In this document: positions 14,761-22,782 of the stretch, one piece after another
Layout of the letters: every line of letters starts with the position of its first letter
Numbering within the stretch: the stretch's first letter is position 1
DNA from: CAYTCZ01 sp964436315
Lineage (GTDB): Bacteria > Actinomycetota > Thermoleophilia > Gaiellales > Gaiellaceae
Direction: 5' to 3'
NCBI GenBank assembly: GCA_964436315.1
Contig: CAYTCZ010000042.1
Location: 1 to 28,827, forward strand
DNA length: 28,827 nucleotides
Translations under genes and position numbers: made by a program
Notes under the pieces: generated by a model
The model's database searches: none
Seen by the model: the letters and a program-made list of their open reading frames with translations, nothing else
What the model was told of the DNA's origin: nothing

Positions 14761-15072
14761 CTAGCCGTAGGTCTTGCCTGCTTTGGTGATATCTGCGTCG
14801 GCCTTCTGTAGATCCTCGGGAAGCATGATCGGCTGAAACTCCACTGTCGCATTCAGCGCGAGGAACCAGGGCTCGGCGACGGCAGGCATCTGTGAGGCAT
14901 CGTCGACGTTGACGACGAGGAAGGTCGAGCGGTTTCCCTCGTCGGCCGGGAAGTAAACGGCCTCCGGTTTTAGTTCCTCGAGGATCGATCCCACCACCTC
15001 ACCGAGCTTCCCCTTCTTGGCAAGCTCGTTGCCCTTCTCGATATCCCAGTGAATACGCACGAAGAATCGCAA
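14761..15072 (-). CDS. Small dimeric alpha/beta-barrel-like hypothetical protein
   Basis: A 103-residue protein, (M)RFFVRIHWDIEKGNELAK at the start, then LKPEAVYFPADEGNRSTFLV, VNVDDASQMPAVAEPWFLAL and NATVEFQPIMLPEDLQKA. The strand-helix-strand-strand-helix-strand order and the segments VVNVDD and EFQPIM suggest a ferredoxin-like dimeric barrel fold, as in muconolactone-isomerase-like or antibiotic-monooxygenase-like small proteins. I do not assign an activity. The start is a TTG at 15072, preceded by GAGGAG with good spacing; the ATG formed just upstream is in another frame. It is the first gene of a two-gene operon with the RidA protein, hinting at a role in handling reactive small molecules. 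That link is inference. Confidence 0.8.
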   Translation of the reverse strand: MRFFVRIHWDIEKGNELAKKGKLGEVVGSILEELKPEAVYFPADEGNRSTFLVVNVDDASQMPAVAEPWFLALNATVEFQPIMLPEDLQKADADITKAGKTYG

Positions 15073-15212
15073 TCCGCATCTCCTCTCTCCGCTGACCGTG
15101 TGCGTTAGACGCGACCCCGCGACGGTCCGTTTCGCCTACGGATCAAACGGTCAGACATGGTTTGGGGGAGGCTTCCGATCGCGATTCTCGACGAGATGCG
15201 ACGCGTGAGTCA

Positions 15213-15262
15213 AGCCGATGTTCACCAGCCGACCCCTATCTTCAGCCGACGTTCACCGGCCG
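15213..15262 (+). repeat. Short imperfect direct repeat in an intergenic region
   Basis: AGCCGATGTTCACCAGCCG (15213-15231) recurs as AGCCGACGTTCACCGGCCG (15244-15262), 17 of 19 positions identical with a 31-base period. It lies downstream of a cupin gene and upstream of the TTG-started small protein, both on the minus strand, so it could be part of the control region of the small protein-ridA operon. I see no gene in 15073-15290. Confidence 0.5.
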
Positions 15263-15290
15263 GCACCGTGAGTCGACCGGCCCTGAGCGC

Positions 15291-15758
15291 TCACGCTGGC
15301 ACCGCGATGTCGAGTCCGTATCGAGGCGCGGCCGCCATCACTCGGCCGATGTCCTCCTCGGTGGGCAGGCGTGGGCTCTCGTCGGAAGCGAGCTGTCGAC
15401 CGACCTCGCGGAGGAAGCCCTCAAGCCCGCTCGGAACGGCGAGAAGCAGCGCGCGCGCCGGGACAGCTGATGAATTTCGGAACGTGTGGAGCACTCCCTT
15501 CGGCGAGTAGATCCAACCGCCGGCTTCGACCGACATCTCCTCGCCCTCGACCATGAACTCCAGCGTGCCCTCGATCACGAACCACCCGATTGCTTCGTTT
15601 TGGTCCACGTGAGGTGGTACACCTCCGTCGGGGCTTACCGTGACCTCCACAGCAGCGAACGCACCGTCGGTCTGATCGGCGTCGGCAATCAGACGGTAGC
15701 GGTCACCGAGGAGGTCGAGTTGCTCACCCTCACCTTGTTGCAACAGTGTGTACGTCAT
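15291..15758 (-). CDS. Cupin-domain protein
   Basis: A 155-residue cupin with AFAAVEVTVSPDGGVPPHVD followed by QNEAIGWFVIEGTLEFMVEG as motif 1 and GGWIYSPKGVLHTFRNSS as motif 2. Motif 1 has one histidine (PPHVD) and a glutamate, and motif 2 keeps the final histidine, so metal binding is possible but the first motif lacks the usual second histidine. It resembles quercetin-dioxygenase-like cupins, yet no substrate can be named. CAGGAGGA lies upstream of the ATG at 15758. The HD/LuxR regulator gene ends 88 bases upstream on the same strand. It is unrelated in detail to the cupin at 8441. Confidence 0.85.
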   Translation of the reverse strand: MTYTLLQQGEGEQLDLLGDRYRLIADADQTDGAFAAVEVTVSPDGGVPPHVDQNEAIGWFVIEGTLEFMVEGEEMSVEAGGWIYSPKGVLHTFRNSSAVPARALLLAVPSGLEGFLREVGRQLASDESPRLPTEEDIGRVMAAAPRYGLDIAVPA

Positions 15759-15846
15759 CGCGACGATTCCTCCTGTTTGGACTGTGGTCAGCTACCAGGA
15801 GAACAACGTAGGCTCGAAGCGGCTCTCCGGCCATAGGGGATAGTCC

Positions 15847-17252
15847 CTAGTCGTAGAGGTCGCGCTCGACCGCGTACATGGCAGCGGCGGTACGGGTGTT
15901 AGCGCCGATCTTTCGGTACAGGTTCTGAACGTGGTTGTCGACGGTCTTGTACGCCACGCCGAGTTTGGCGGCGATCTCTTTGGTGAGAAGTCCCTGCGCA
16001 AGGAGCCGTAGCACCTCGACCTCACGCTTCGTAAGACCATCCGGGTACTGCTCAGGCACAGCCGCCCGATGATGACCGCGAGCCGCGAGAACGGCGTGAA
16101 CCGCGGCCGGCGAGAGTCGGCCCTTCTCAGCCTCGCGGTTCAGGATCTCGCTTGCAACCGACTCCGAATGCCCGTCACGNNNNNNNNNNNNNNNNNNNNN
16201 NNNNNNNNNNNNNNNNNNNNNNNNNNNNNNNNNNNNNNNNNNNNNNNNNNNNNNNNNNNNNNNNNNNNNNNNNNNNNNNTTTTGTCCCAGATGCCGTTGG
16301 GGACGGCACACCGCCCGAGGTCACGCATGAGCGATGCGAGCCCGACGGCAGTGCAGTCCTCCTCGGACAATGAAAGATGCTCAGCCGCGGCAACGGCAAG
16401 CGACGCGCCCTTGCGAGAATTCCCGAGGAACCATCCGCTCTTCTGGTCGGCGAAGTCCGCACTGATCTCGGCGACCACTCGGCGGTCGTGCTCCCCGATG
16501 GTGCGAACAGGAGCCGGTTCGGTCTCCACGAACAAGTCCCACAGAGAGGTTTCCTCGAACCCCTCGAGCAGGTCGGGCGCGTGACGCTCGAACACGGCAC
16601 AGACATGGGGATCGAACTGTCCACCGGATCGAGCCGAGGCCACGTCGAGCGCCGCCTGCACGCCACCGGCGCGCCGGTAGAGCTCGATCACCGTCGCGAA
16701 CTCGATGATCCGGACCGGCAGCGGGATGTCTTCACCGCCCGGCCTTGTCGGATTCTTGCCATCCCAGCGTGCATCAAGGTCGGCCAGAAGAGTTGCCACG
16801 TTCGGCGGTACCGGCAAGCGCCGAGCTAGAGCCACCGCCTGCTGACAAATCGGCGCAGCGATATACGGAAATTGGGGATGGAGGTTCAGCACCGCGTCTA
16901 TGACCTGTGTCCGCGTCTCAGGCTCCGCCCCTAGCGCGAAGTAGCTCTCTAAGCCAGCCCGGACACTCCGCGGGTCGGCGAGGTCACTCATGTGCAGCGC
17001 GTAGGTGAACGAGCGGTCGTCGCCTAATGCGAGCGCCGCGGCGTCCATCGAGAGAGAAGTGCAGCCGAGCGTTCGGGTTAGCGCTGCGAAGTAGGTGTCG
17101 GCGAGCTCCTCGTCAGCCAATGCCATACGCTCAGCCAAACGCGTCGCCAGGATCGTCGTCCCGAGCGCCGACTCCGGTGCCTGCCCGCGTGCCCCATCAG
17201 TCGCTAGCGACAGCGCTCCCAGAAGCTCGACCAATCGGTCCTGGGCCCCCAC
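15847..17252 (-). CDS. HD-domain protein with C-terminal LuxR-type helix-turn-helix (cut by a scaffold gap)
   Basis: The N-terminal part (324 residues from a GTG at 17252) is an all-helical sensory-like region leading into an HD-GYP-type domain: RVVAEISADFADQKSGWFLG, then VGLASLMRDLGRCAVPNGIW. After the 100-N gap the protein resumes with a helical segment and a clear LuxR helix-turn-helix: GLTKREVEVLRLLAQGLLTK, then EIAAKLGVAYKTVDNHVQNL. The two parts are in different frames as written, but the gap length is only a placeholder and about 70-75 residues of the HD domain are expected there. The expected HD histidine is an arginine here (R310-D311), so hydrolase activity is doubtful and the domain may bind rather than cleave. 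The protein probably works as a one-component transcription regulator. The gene lies upstream of the cupin gene on the same strand. The GTG start lacks a good ribosome site. Confidence 0.85.
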
Positions 17253-17315
17253 GGTAGGTCAAAGTAGCATCCCCGAAACGCCGAGTCTCGGGAACTCGGT
17301 CGAGCCCTTTCCTCC

Positions 17316-18173
17316 CTATCCGGCCGAGTTGGAGAGATCGATCTCCATCCCCTCGGCGGCAAGCCCTAGCGTGCCGTCGCGGCCGCCCCAAAGAACGCGT
17401 GCGCGATCGAGGATGGCTTCGAGTTCCTCGTCAGAGCGAAGCGGATCGTGGTGATTGAGCACGAGTTGCTTCGGATTGGTTAGCTCCGCAAAGCGGACGG
17501 CATGCGCCACGCTCGAATGGCCCCAGCCAACCCTGGCCGGGTACTCCTCCTCGGTGTACTGGGCATCGTGGAGAAGGACATCGACGCCATGAGCGACGGC
17601 GAACCCCGAGACCAGCTCGGGCTCGATCTCGTCGAGGTCGCAGCCGTAGGCCGGCTCATGGTCAGGAATGTAGGCGAGGGTTCGACCAGCCTCCTCGATC
17701 CGGATCCCGAGCGTCGTGCCCGGATGAATGACGGGCTCGGCGAGGATGTTTGCGCTCGCGAGCGTCCAGACGCCCTCGGGAACGTCGTGAAACCTGACCT
17801 TCGCGGGAATCTCGGAAAGTCGAGCGGGAAAGAGCGGCGGAGAGAAGTAGCGGGCGATCCGCTCGCGCAGCGAAAGCGGAGGCTCCGGTGGGCCCCAGAT
17901 ATGGACGTCGAAGTGGGCGTTCCAAAGCGGCGCGAAGAAGCCGAGCCCCTCGAGATGGTCAAAGTGGAGGTGCGTGAGGACGAGGTGAATCGTCCGCGCG
18001 TCACCCTCCTTGATCGAGAGCCCGAGCGGCATGATTCCTGAGCCGGCGTCGAAGATGAGCAGCGTCCCGTCGGCGAGGCACACCTCGAGGCACGAGGTAT
18101 TTCCCCCGTAGCGGACCGTGCGAGGCCCCGGTGCAGCAAGCGAGCCCCGACACCCCCAAATTCTCGCTCGCAT
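17316..18173 (-). CDS. Metallo-beta-lactamase-fold hydrolase
   Basis: A 285-residue MBL-fold protein. The metal motif is THLHFDHLEG (HxHxDH), with a following histidine in EPVIHPGTTLG, an aspartate in YIPDHEPAYG and LLHDAQYTEEEY, and a last histidine in LVLNHHDPLRSDEELE, so both metal sites look complete. The opening MRARIWGCRGSLAAPGPRTV, with RYGGNTSCLEV, is typical of the subgroup related to phosphodiesterases and PhnP-like hydrolases, and often found fused or linked to cyclic-nucleotide signalling. A phosphodiester substrate is plausible but not shown. I prefer the ATG at 18173, since the family begins with this residue pattern. An in-frame start at 18206 is possible. The HD/LuxR gene follows 63 bases downstream, so the two may be cotranscribed. 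The DisA_N-type gene is divergent. Confidence 0.88.
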   Translation of the reverse strand: MRARIWGCRGSLAAPGPRTVRYGGNTSCLEVCLADGTLLIFDAGSGIMPLGLSIKEGDARTIHLVLTHLHFDHLEGLGFFAPLWNAHFDVHIWGPPEPPLSLRERIARYFSPPLFPARLSEIPAKVRFHDVPEGVWTLASANILAEPVIHPGTTLGIRIEEAGRTLAYIPDHEPAYGCDLDEIEPELVSGFAVAHGVDVLLHDAQYTEEEYPARVGWGHSSVAHAVRFAELTNPKQLVLNHHDPLRSDEELEAILDRARVLWGGRDGTLGLAAEGMEIDLSNSAG

Positions 18174-18388
18174 GCGGCCGAAGGATATCCCTGCGCTTAC
18201 GCGCATCGCGTCTGAATGGTTTGGAGTCCGTAAAGGTGGTCACGACGCCGATGGCGAGATCGCCGAGTGCTGCACGTCGCGGCGCGCTGCTGAATTCCCC
18301 GGTCCCGCGGCAAGCGAGTCGGCGCCGTCGGTCCGACCACCACCGACCGTACAAGCCCTAGTTTAGGCACTCCGTATCGATGTATTCT

Positions 18389-18416
18389 TTGTCGTGTTCT
18401 GTTGAACGTGTATTGA
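18389..18416 (+). promoter_or_regulatory. Possible promoter ahead of the DisA_N-type gene
   Basis: TTGTCG (18389-18394), a 16-base spacer and TATTGA (18411-18416) form a weak sigma-70-like promoter. It would place the RNA start about 8 bases before the ATG at 18431, leaving room for almost no Shine-Dalgarno sequence, so the mRNA might be nearly leaderless. The rest of the divergent intergenic region 18174-18388 shows no gene. Confidence 0.3.
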
Positions 18417-18430
18417 GTCGTCCTTATGCC

Positions 18431-19057
18431 ATGAGCGGCGTGGAACACGAGAGCACTGCCGAGGAAGTCTTCGCGCCGGTCGCGGACAGCACCGGTGCGA
18501 AAGAGGAGCGTAGGCACGTGCTCGAGGAGGTACTCGAGCTGGCGGTCGAGCTTGCCCGCGAGGGCCGAGAGGGAAGAAAGGTTGGAACGCTCTTTGTGGT
18601 CGGCGACGTCGATGCAGTGCTCGCCCGGTCGCGCCAACTTGTCCTCGACCCATTCCTCGGCCATCCGAGGGAGTCACTCTGGGTCGAATCCCCGGGCTTT
18701 CGCGAAACAGTCAAGGAATTCGCCCAGATCGACGGCGCGTTCATCGTGGACGAGGACGGAGTCTTCGTCTCGGCGGGCCGTTATATCGACGTCGACTTCC
18801 AGGACCCCGACAACTTCCTTCCCGGGCTCGGAACGCGCAACGCGGCCGCCGCCTCGATCACGAGAGCGACAGGAGCGACAGCCATCGTCGTCTCCCAAAG
18901 CTCCGTCGTGCGAGTGTTCGCTGACGGCGCCGTGCGTGCAGAGATAATCCCAGAGCTCTTCCTCATGTCGGAGGAGCGGGTTTTCACCCCTGATCCCGAC
19001 GTCCGTCAGATTCCCGACGCGGGGATCACTGTTGCGGTCGCGGGAGACGACGTCTAG
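18431..19057 (+). CDS. DisA_N / diadenylate cyclase-fold protein with altered RHR motif
   Basis: A 208-residue protein built almost entirely of a DAC (DisA_N) domain, the fold that makes c-di-AMP from two ATP in DisA, CdaA and archaeal DacZ. Segments visible: VGTLFVVGDVDAVLARSRQL near the N-terminus, the catalytic DGA motif in QIDGAFIVDEDGVF (D101), FLPGLGTRNAAAASITRATG, and AIVVSQSSVVRVFADGAVRA. The canonical second motif R-H-R in GTRHRAA is here R136-N137-A138, so the conserved histidine and second arginine that contact ATP are replaced. There is no DNA-binding or membrane domain, which resembles soluble DacZ-like forms. It may be inactive, use a different nucleotide, or be a sensor. The ATG at 18431 gives the natural start; an in-frame ATG at 18380 would add 17 unlike residues. 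Confidence 0.85.
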   Translation: MSGVEHESTAEEVFAPVADSTGAKEERRHVLEEVLELAVELAREGREGRKVGTLFVVGDVDAVLARSRQLVLDPFLGHPRESLWVESPGFRETVKEFAQIDGAFIVDEDGVFVSAGRYIDVDFQDPDNFLPGLGTRNAAAASITRATGATAIVVSQSSVVRVFADGAVRAEIIPELFLMSEERVFTPDPDVRQIPDAGITVAVAGDDV

Positions 19058-19093
19058 CCAAGAAGAACTCTGATGTCTTGCGTACCGGCGGAG

Positions 19094-19246
19094 CTACGCG
19101 GCTGCGCCAAGCGAGCTGGTAATGAGAAACGCCCCAAGGAAGACGGCACCGAGGATGAGTGCGATCCCGAACAGGAGCAGAGGCGTTCGCGACGGCCAGA
19201 TCAGCTGGCGCTGAGGGAAGCGATCCTGTAACTCGTGCGTGCTCAT
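19094..19246 (-). CDS. 50-residue single-pass membrane protein
   Basis: From an ATG at 19246 the minus strand encodes 50 residues: a polar N-terminus (MSTHELQDRFPQRQLIWPSR) and one strong hydrophobic helix, LLLFGIALILGAVFLGAFLI, ending TSSLGAAA. GGGGAG sits a few bases upstream. The gene follows the 105-residue protein by 11 bases and is almost certainly in its operon. No function can be named. The charge pattern suggests an N-terminus inside the cell. The longer in-frame reading back to 19630 is arginine-rich and is the shadow of the gene next to it. Confidence 0.72.
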   Translation of the reverse strand: MSTHELQDRFPQRQLIWPSRTPLLLFGIALILGAVFLGAFLITSSLGAAA

Positions 19247-19257
19247 GTGCTCCCCAG

Positions 19258-19575
19258 TCAGGCCGCTCTGGTCGTCATGCTTCGGAAAAGCTGATGGGGC
19301 GAGCGGACCACGATTCGCCTCTCCGGATGGACAATCACATCGATCTCGTCGGCGGGAATCAGCCACGCGCGACCGAGGTGACGCCCGATGCTGACGACGA
19401 GTTCGCCGGCCGTCTGACCGACGCTCAGTTCCCGGACACCTCGCAGGACACCGAGGTGACCAGTCTCGAACGAGTCGACGCGATAACCCACACAGCTCGA
19501 CAGAGCCGTGGCTCCGCGATCGCTCGTGGAGGACGGAACTTCGGTTGGGGCGCCTGGTGTCGCTAGCACTCTCAT
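19258..19575 (-). CDS. PRC-barrel-like small hypothetical protein
   Basis: A 105-residue protein with a short unstructured N-terminus and then a strand-rich core: SCVGYRVDSFETGHLGVLRG, VRELSVGQTAGELVVSIGRH and LGRAWLIPADEIDVIVHPER. The pattern G-x-V-D-x5-GHLG-V followed by a strand ending WLIPADEIDVI and then ERRIVV is like PRC-barrel or related beta-barrel domains often found in small actinobacterial proteins. GGAGAAGAG precedes the ATG at 19575. It is the first gene of a two-gene operon with the 50-residue membrane protein. Expression is probably driven from the AT-rich region just upstream. No activity is visible. Confidence 0.78.
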   Translation of the reverse strand: MRVLATPGAPTEVPSSTSDRGATALSSCVGYRVDSFETGHLGVLRGVRELSVGQTAGELVVSIGRHLGRAWLIPADEIDVIVHPERRIVVRSPHQLFRSMTTRAA

Positions 19576-19898
19576 TGCTCTTCTCCGTGGGGACGCTCTT
19601 ACGAGAGGTTGAGGGTCCCGTCGGCGTCATTCACTCGCAGGTTACTGTTACGAATCACAATATACGTGATTATTTTCCGGTTATATAGATCTATAATCGT
19701 TAAGCCTTTGTTAAGTCGTGGATCTTCAGACCGTCGACCGAGCCTGCCACTCGAGAGGGACAAGCCGCGATCGATGTCATCTGGTCGAAGGGGAAGTCGG
19801 CAGGATCCCGTGTTTACAAGTACTCACATTCGTGGAAACGACCACCAAAGTGGATTACCCTGATTTCATGAGGCGAACTACAGGAAACAGAAATCGCG
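19576..19898. promoter_or_regulatory. AT-rich divergent control region with two dyads
   Basis: This 323-base region separates the minus-strand small-protein operon from the winged-helix gene and is much more AT-rich than its surroundings between 19640 and 19715. It contains AATCAC-N7-GTGATT (19653-19671), the 12-base palindrome TATAGATCTATA (19684-19695), and a perfect -10 box TATAAT at 19692-19697. On the plus strand TTACGA, 17 bases and TATTTT also resemble a promoter. The dyads are good candidates for regulator sites. I see no convincing gene in the region. Confidence 0.6.
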
Positions 19899-20189
19899 AT
19901 GTCTGAACCTGCGAAAACACCTTGGACGTTCTTGACCAACCACGCGGTCGTGCTGCTCTGCATCGCCCGCGATCCCGGAATACGACTGCGAGACGTGGCC
20001 GAGCGAGTAGGGATCACCGAACGAGCCGTGCAGCGGATCGTCGCAGAGCTCGACGAGGACGGGTACATCTCAAAGAGGCGAGTTGGTAGGCGAAACGTCT
20101 ATGAGATCAAGGAGAAGCGCCACCTCCGCCATCCGCTCGCTGACCACCAAGACGTCGGCGAGCTCCTCAACATCCTCACTACCGAGTAG
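19899..20189 (+). CDS. Winged helix-turn-helix transcriptional regulator
   Basis: A 96-residue DNA-binding protein. The winged-helix domain is clear: PWTFLTNHAVVLLCIARDPG, IRLRDVAERVGITERAVQRI (helix-turn-helix), VAELDEDGYISKRRVGRRNV with the wing, then YEIKEKRHLRHPLADHQDVG. It resembles small MarR/ArsR-like single-domain regulators common in actinobacteria, with no ligand domain. The ribosome site (AGGAAA) is moderate. It lies beyond the AT-rich dyads, so autoregulation through them is a reasonable guess. Downstream, the debranching-type glucosidase gene is convergent, so this gene is probably monocistronic. Confidence 0.88.
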   Translation: MSEPAKTPWTFLTNHAVVLLCIARDPGIRLRDVAERVGITERAVQRIVAELDEDGYISKRRVGRRNVYEIKEKRHLRHPLADHQDVGELLNILTTE

Positions 20190-20219
20190 CAGTTCTCGGG
20201 AAGCCACTCCTCCCCGTCC

Positions 20220-22295
20220 CTAGAGCTCGCTCACCGCGGTGGCCCCGTCCTTGACCCTGACTTCCCACGCGCGCCCATACGCGCGGATCCCAGAGAGCTC
20301 GAGCGAGCCCACCCATGACGGGAGCTCAGCCGGCGCGTGGCTCTCGAGCGTGTGGAATCCTTGATCCGGACGCAGCCCGAGGAGTACCTGCAAAAGCAGG
20401 ATGGGTGTGCCCGCTGCCCAGGCGTGCGGACGCGTTGCGGTCGGGTATTCGATCGGAAACGGTGTCTCCGCCCGCGAGAAACCCGCGAAGACTTCGGGCA
20501 GTCCGAAGTCGAAGTGGGTAGCCGCCCTGATCATCCTCCGAATGATCCTGTGCGCCTCGGGCCAGCGGCCGTAGCGCGCCAGCCCCAAGGCGATGATCGA
20601 GTTGTCGTGCGGCCAGACCGTCCCGTTGTGATACGCGAGTGGATTGAATCCGGTGTCCCCGCTCGACATCGTCCGAACACCCCAGCCCGACCACAACTCC
20701 TCACCCATGAGACGATCGACGACTGCATCGACGCGTTCTGGCTTCACGATCCCGCTCCAAAGCAGATGGCCGATGTTTGAGCAGAGGGAGTCCACTCGGT
20801 TTTTCTCTCCGTCTAGGGCAAGTGCGAAATACCCGCCTCGTTCCTCGCACCAGAACGCCCGATCGAAGTTCTCCTGGAGTTGCCTCGCCTCGCTCTCGAG
20901 ACGCTCCCCGAGCTCCCGCTCTCTCCAGGCAACACGCGCGAGCTCGGCCAGGCGCACCTTCGCGTCATAGACATAGCCCTGAACCTCGCAAGAGGCGATC
21001 GGCGATTCGGCCCGACGCCCGTCCGAGAAGAGCTGTGAGTTTCCGGAGTCCTTCCAGGACTGTATCTCCAGGCCTCGAGCCGAACGCCGCCTGAACTCGA
21101 TGAAGCCGTCCCCGTCCAGATCGCCCCAGCGATCGATCCACTCAAGGGCCGCGAGCGCCGGCTCCTTGAGCTCGTGCATGAGCTCCGCGTCGTCAGTCCA
21201 GCGCCAGACCTCGGAGAGAAGAACGAGAAACAAGGGCGTCGCATCGACGGTGCCGTAGTACCGGTCGAACCAGGCGGTGGCGCCCTTCCCGTGACGCACT
21301 TCATGAACGATCTTTCCGGGCTCCGCATCGATCTCGGGATCGTCGTCCCCGGCCTGCAATGTGGCCAAGACGCGAAGCGCCGTCTCGGCCAACTCGGGGC
21401 CGAACAGCAATGTCTGGAGTGAGGTGATCAACGTGTCGCGGCCGAAAACAGTCATGAACCAGGGCATCCCCGCTGCCGGAAGGTGCCCGTCTGTTGTGAC
21501 GCCAGGCTCCAGAGCCCGGATACGAAGCGCCGCGAGATCGGCGACCGAACGCCCGAACACGTGCTGGAGATCGTCCCATGAGGTCCGGAGCTGAGGAACT
21601 CGGAGGTGCCAGGAATCCAGAGACTCGGCAACCCTGTGCGACTCATCCCCGAACCGTCGCTCGACGAGCTCACGCTCGATTCGAACACCGTCGACCGAGG
21701 GAAGTACATCGATGCTGAGGTGCCACTGCTCCCGCGGACGAAGCGAGATGCGATACCGAACCGAGCCTCCGTTGACGTCTCCCTTTTCCGAAAGCACGAT
21801 CTGAGTCGTCCCAGGAAAGCCGGTCTCATCGGCGAGGAGGAACTCGTTCGCCTCCGGATCGTAGGCGGGGTTGACGGCGGCCGGCAGCGTTTGCGCGCGG
21901 TCTGGGTTCCCGAGTGAGAAGTCGTGCTCCTTCACCGCGAAGATATCCGCGAAGTCGTTGCCGAATTCGAGTGCGAGTTCGAACTCGAGGGGGCGATCGG
22001 AGTGGTTCACGACGGTCAGGCGATCCTGCATCGTCTCGCCGATGAAGCGCACTCGCGCGATCGAGAGATCGTCCTGGCGTAGTCCTCCCGCAACCGGGTT
22101 CCGGAGCCAGAACGCAGCGGAGTAGTACTCAACGCGGCCGTTCGAGAGAAGCAACGGTCGCTCGCCGTTTACCGTTAGCCGAAGGTCAGAGAGAAAGCGC
22201 GTATCCGCTTCAAAGAAACCGTCTGTCGCCTCAACGAAGTCGCCGAGCTCATCGGAGACACAGAATGTCGAGCCCTCGAGCACGGTCACGGACAC
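20220..22295 (-). CDS. Glycogen debranching-type amylo-alpha-1,6-glucosidase
   Basis: A 691-residue two-domain protein. The N-terminal beta-sandwich (about residues 1-220) starts VLEGSTFCVSDELGDFVEAT and has GFFEADTRFLSDLRLTVNG, a mark of the GDE_N_bis domain. The (alpha/alpha)6 barrel follows, with GHLPAAGMPWFMTVFGRDTL near its start, DGFIEFRRRSARGLEIQSWK and a late block GFNPLAYHNGTVWPHDNSII, then FPIEYPTATRPHAWAAGTPI. This architecture belongs to the family of amylo-alpha-1,6-glucosidases acting on glycogen or related branched glucans. I cannot distinguish a true debranching enzyme from a related glucosidase. No signal peptide is present. The GTG start at 22295 has AGGAG 12 bases upstream. 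The glycosyltransferase and a small protein lie upstream on the same strand, suggesting a polysaccharide operon. Confidence 0.92.
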   Translation of the reverse strand: MSVTVLEGSTFCVSDELGDFVEATDGFFEADTRFLSDLRLTVNGERPLLLSNGRVEYYSAAFWLRNPVAGGLRQDDLSIARVRFIGETMQDRLTVVNHSDRPLEFELALEFGNDFADIFAVKEHDFSLGNPDRAQTLPAAVNPAYDPEANEFLLADETGFPGTTQIVLSEKGDVNGGSVRYRISLRPREQWHLSIDVLPSVDGVRIERELVERRFGDESHRVAESLDSWHLRVPQLRTSWDDLQHVFGRSVADLAALRIRALEPGVTTDGHLPAAGMPWFMTVFGRDTLITSLQTLLFGPELAETALRVLATLQAGDDDPEIDAEPGKIVHEVRHGKGATAWFDRYYGTVDATPLFLVLLSEVWRWTDDAELMHELKEPALAALEWIDRWGDLDGDGFIEFRRRSARGLEIQSWKDSGNSQLFSDGRRAESPIASCEVQGYVYDAKVRLAELARVAWRERELGERLESEARQLQENFDRAFWCEERGGYFALALDGEKNRVDSLCSNIGHLLWSGIVKPERVDAVVDRLMGEELWSGWGVRTMSSGDTGFNPLAYHNGTVWPHDNSIIALGLARYGRWPEAHRIIRRMIRAATHFDFGLPEVFAGFSRAETPFPIEYPTATRPHAWAAGTPILLLQVLLGLRPDQGFHTLESHAPAELPSWVGSLELSGIRAYGRAWEVRVKDGATAVSEL

Positions 22296-22432
22296 GGCGT
22301 CCGTTTACTCCTGCAGGGCCTCGACGGCGGGCACATCAATCGTGGAGCGTCCGGCGGCCTTCCTCGGGAGCCCGCGCTGGAGGCCGGCTCCGCGGAACGG
22401 CGGAAGCGGCTCGCTGTCAGGCCGATCGAGGG

Positions 22433-22756
22433 CTAGATCTCCAGCGCCGGAGCCGCTCCCACGGAACGGCCTTGCTCTTTCCACCGAACGACGAGACGTT
22501 CTTCGCGCGGGAAGATGTCCTGAATCTGCTCGGGCTGCAGAGTCAGTTGCTCTCCCGAGCTCATGCGAACGACGATCACCCCGGGCTCGGATTGTTGCCT
22601 GAAGACCACGGCCTCCACGTAACCGAGGCACTCGTCCTCGGTTAGAGCGCGAAAACCCTCGCAGTTCCGATACCAGAAACGCCGTGAAAACACCTCCGCG
22701 CCGCGATCCTCGCTTCCCTTGCCTCGGCCCGAAAGTTTCTCGTCAACACCGGACAT
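22433..22756 (-). CDS. Small hypothetical protein coupled to the GT4 gene
   Basis: A 107-residue protein: MSGVDEKLSGRGKGSEDRG, a core FWYRNCEGFRALTEDECLGY, then VEAVVFRQQSEPGVIVVRMS and LTLQPEQIQDIFPREERLVV. The run of strands after a short helix suggests a PRC-barrel-like or small beta-barrel domain. An upstream in-frame ATG at 22786 overlaps the glycosyltransferase stop as ATGA, but the ATG at 22756 has a near-perfect AAAGGAGG seven bases before it, so I take that as the start. It lies between the glycosyltransferase and the debranching-type gene. No function can be named. The 137 bases after its stop hold no gene I trust. Confidence 0.75.
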   Translation of the reverse strand: MSGVDEKLSGRGKGSEDRGAEVFSRRFWYRNCEGFRALTEDECLGYVEAVVFRQQSEPGVIVVRMSSGEQLTLQPEQIQDIFPREERLVVRWKEQGRSVGAAPALEI

Positions 22757-22782
22757 CAGAGCCTCCTTTACGACCCGACGAC

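Noticed and set aside
19718..19906. 62-residue plus-strand frame before the winged-helix gene
   Set aside because: No ribosome site, cysteine- and arginine-rich composition, and it overlaps the start of the winged-helix gene.
22305..22631. Minus-strand frame ending RSTIDVPAVEALQE
   Set aside because: Most of it overlaps the better-supported 107-residue protein in another frame. The last 40 residues look partly coding but have no start codon after that gene ends.
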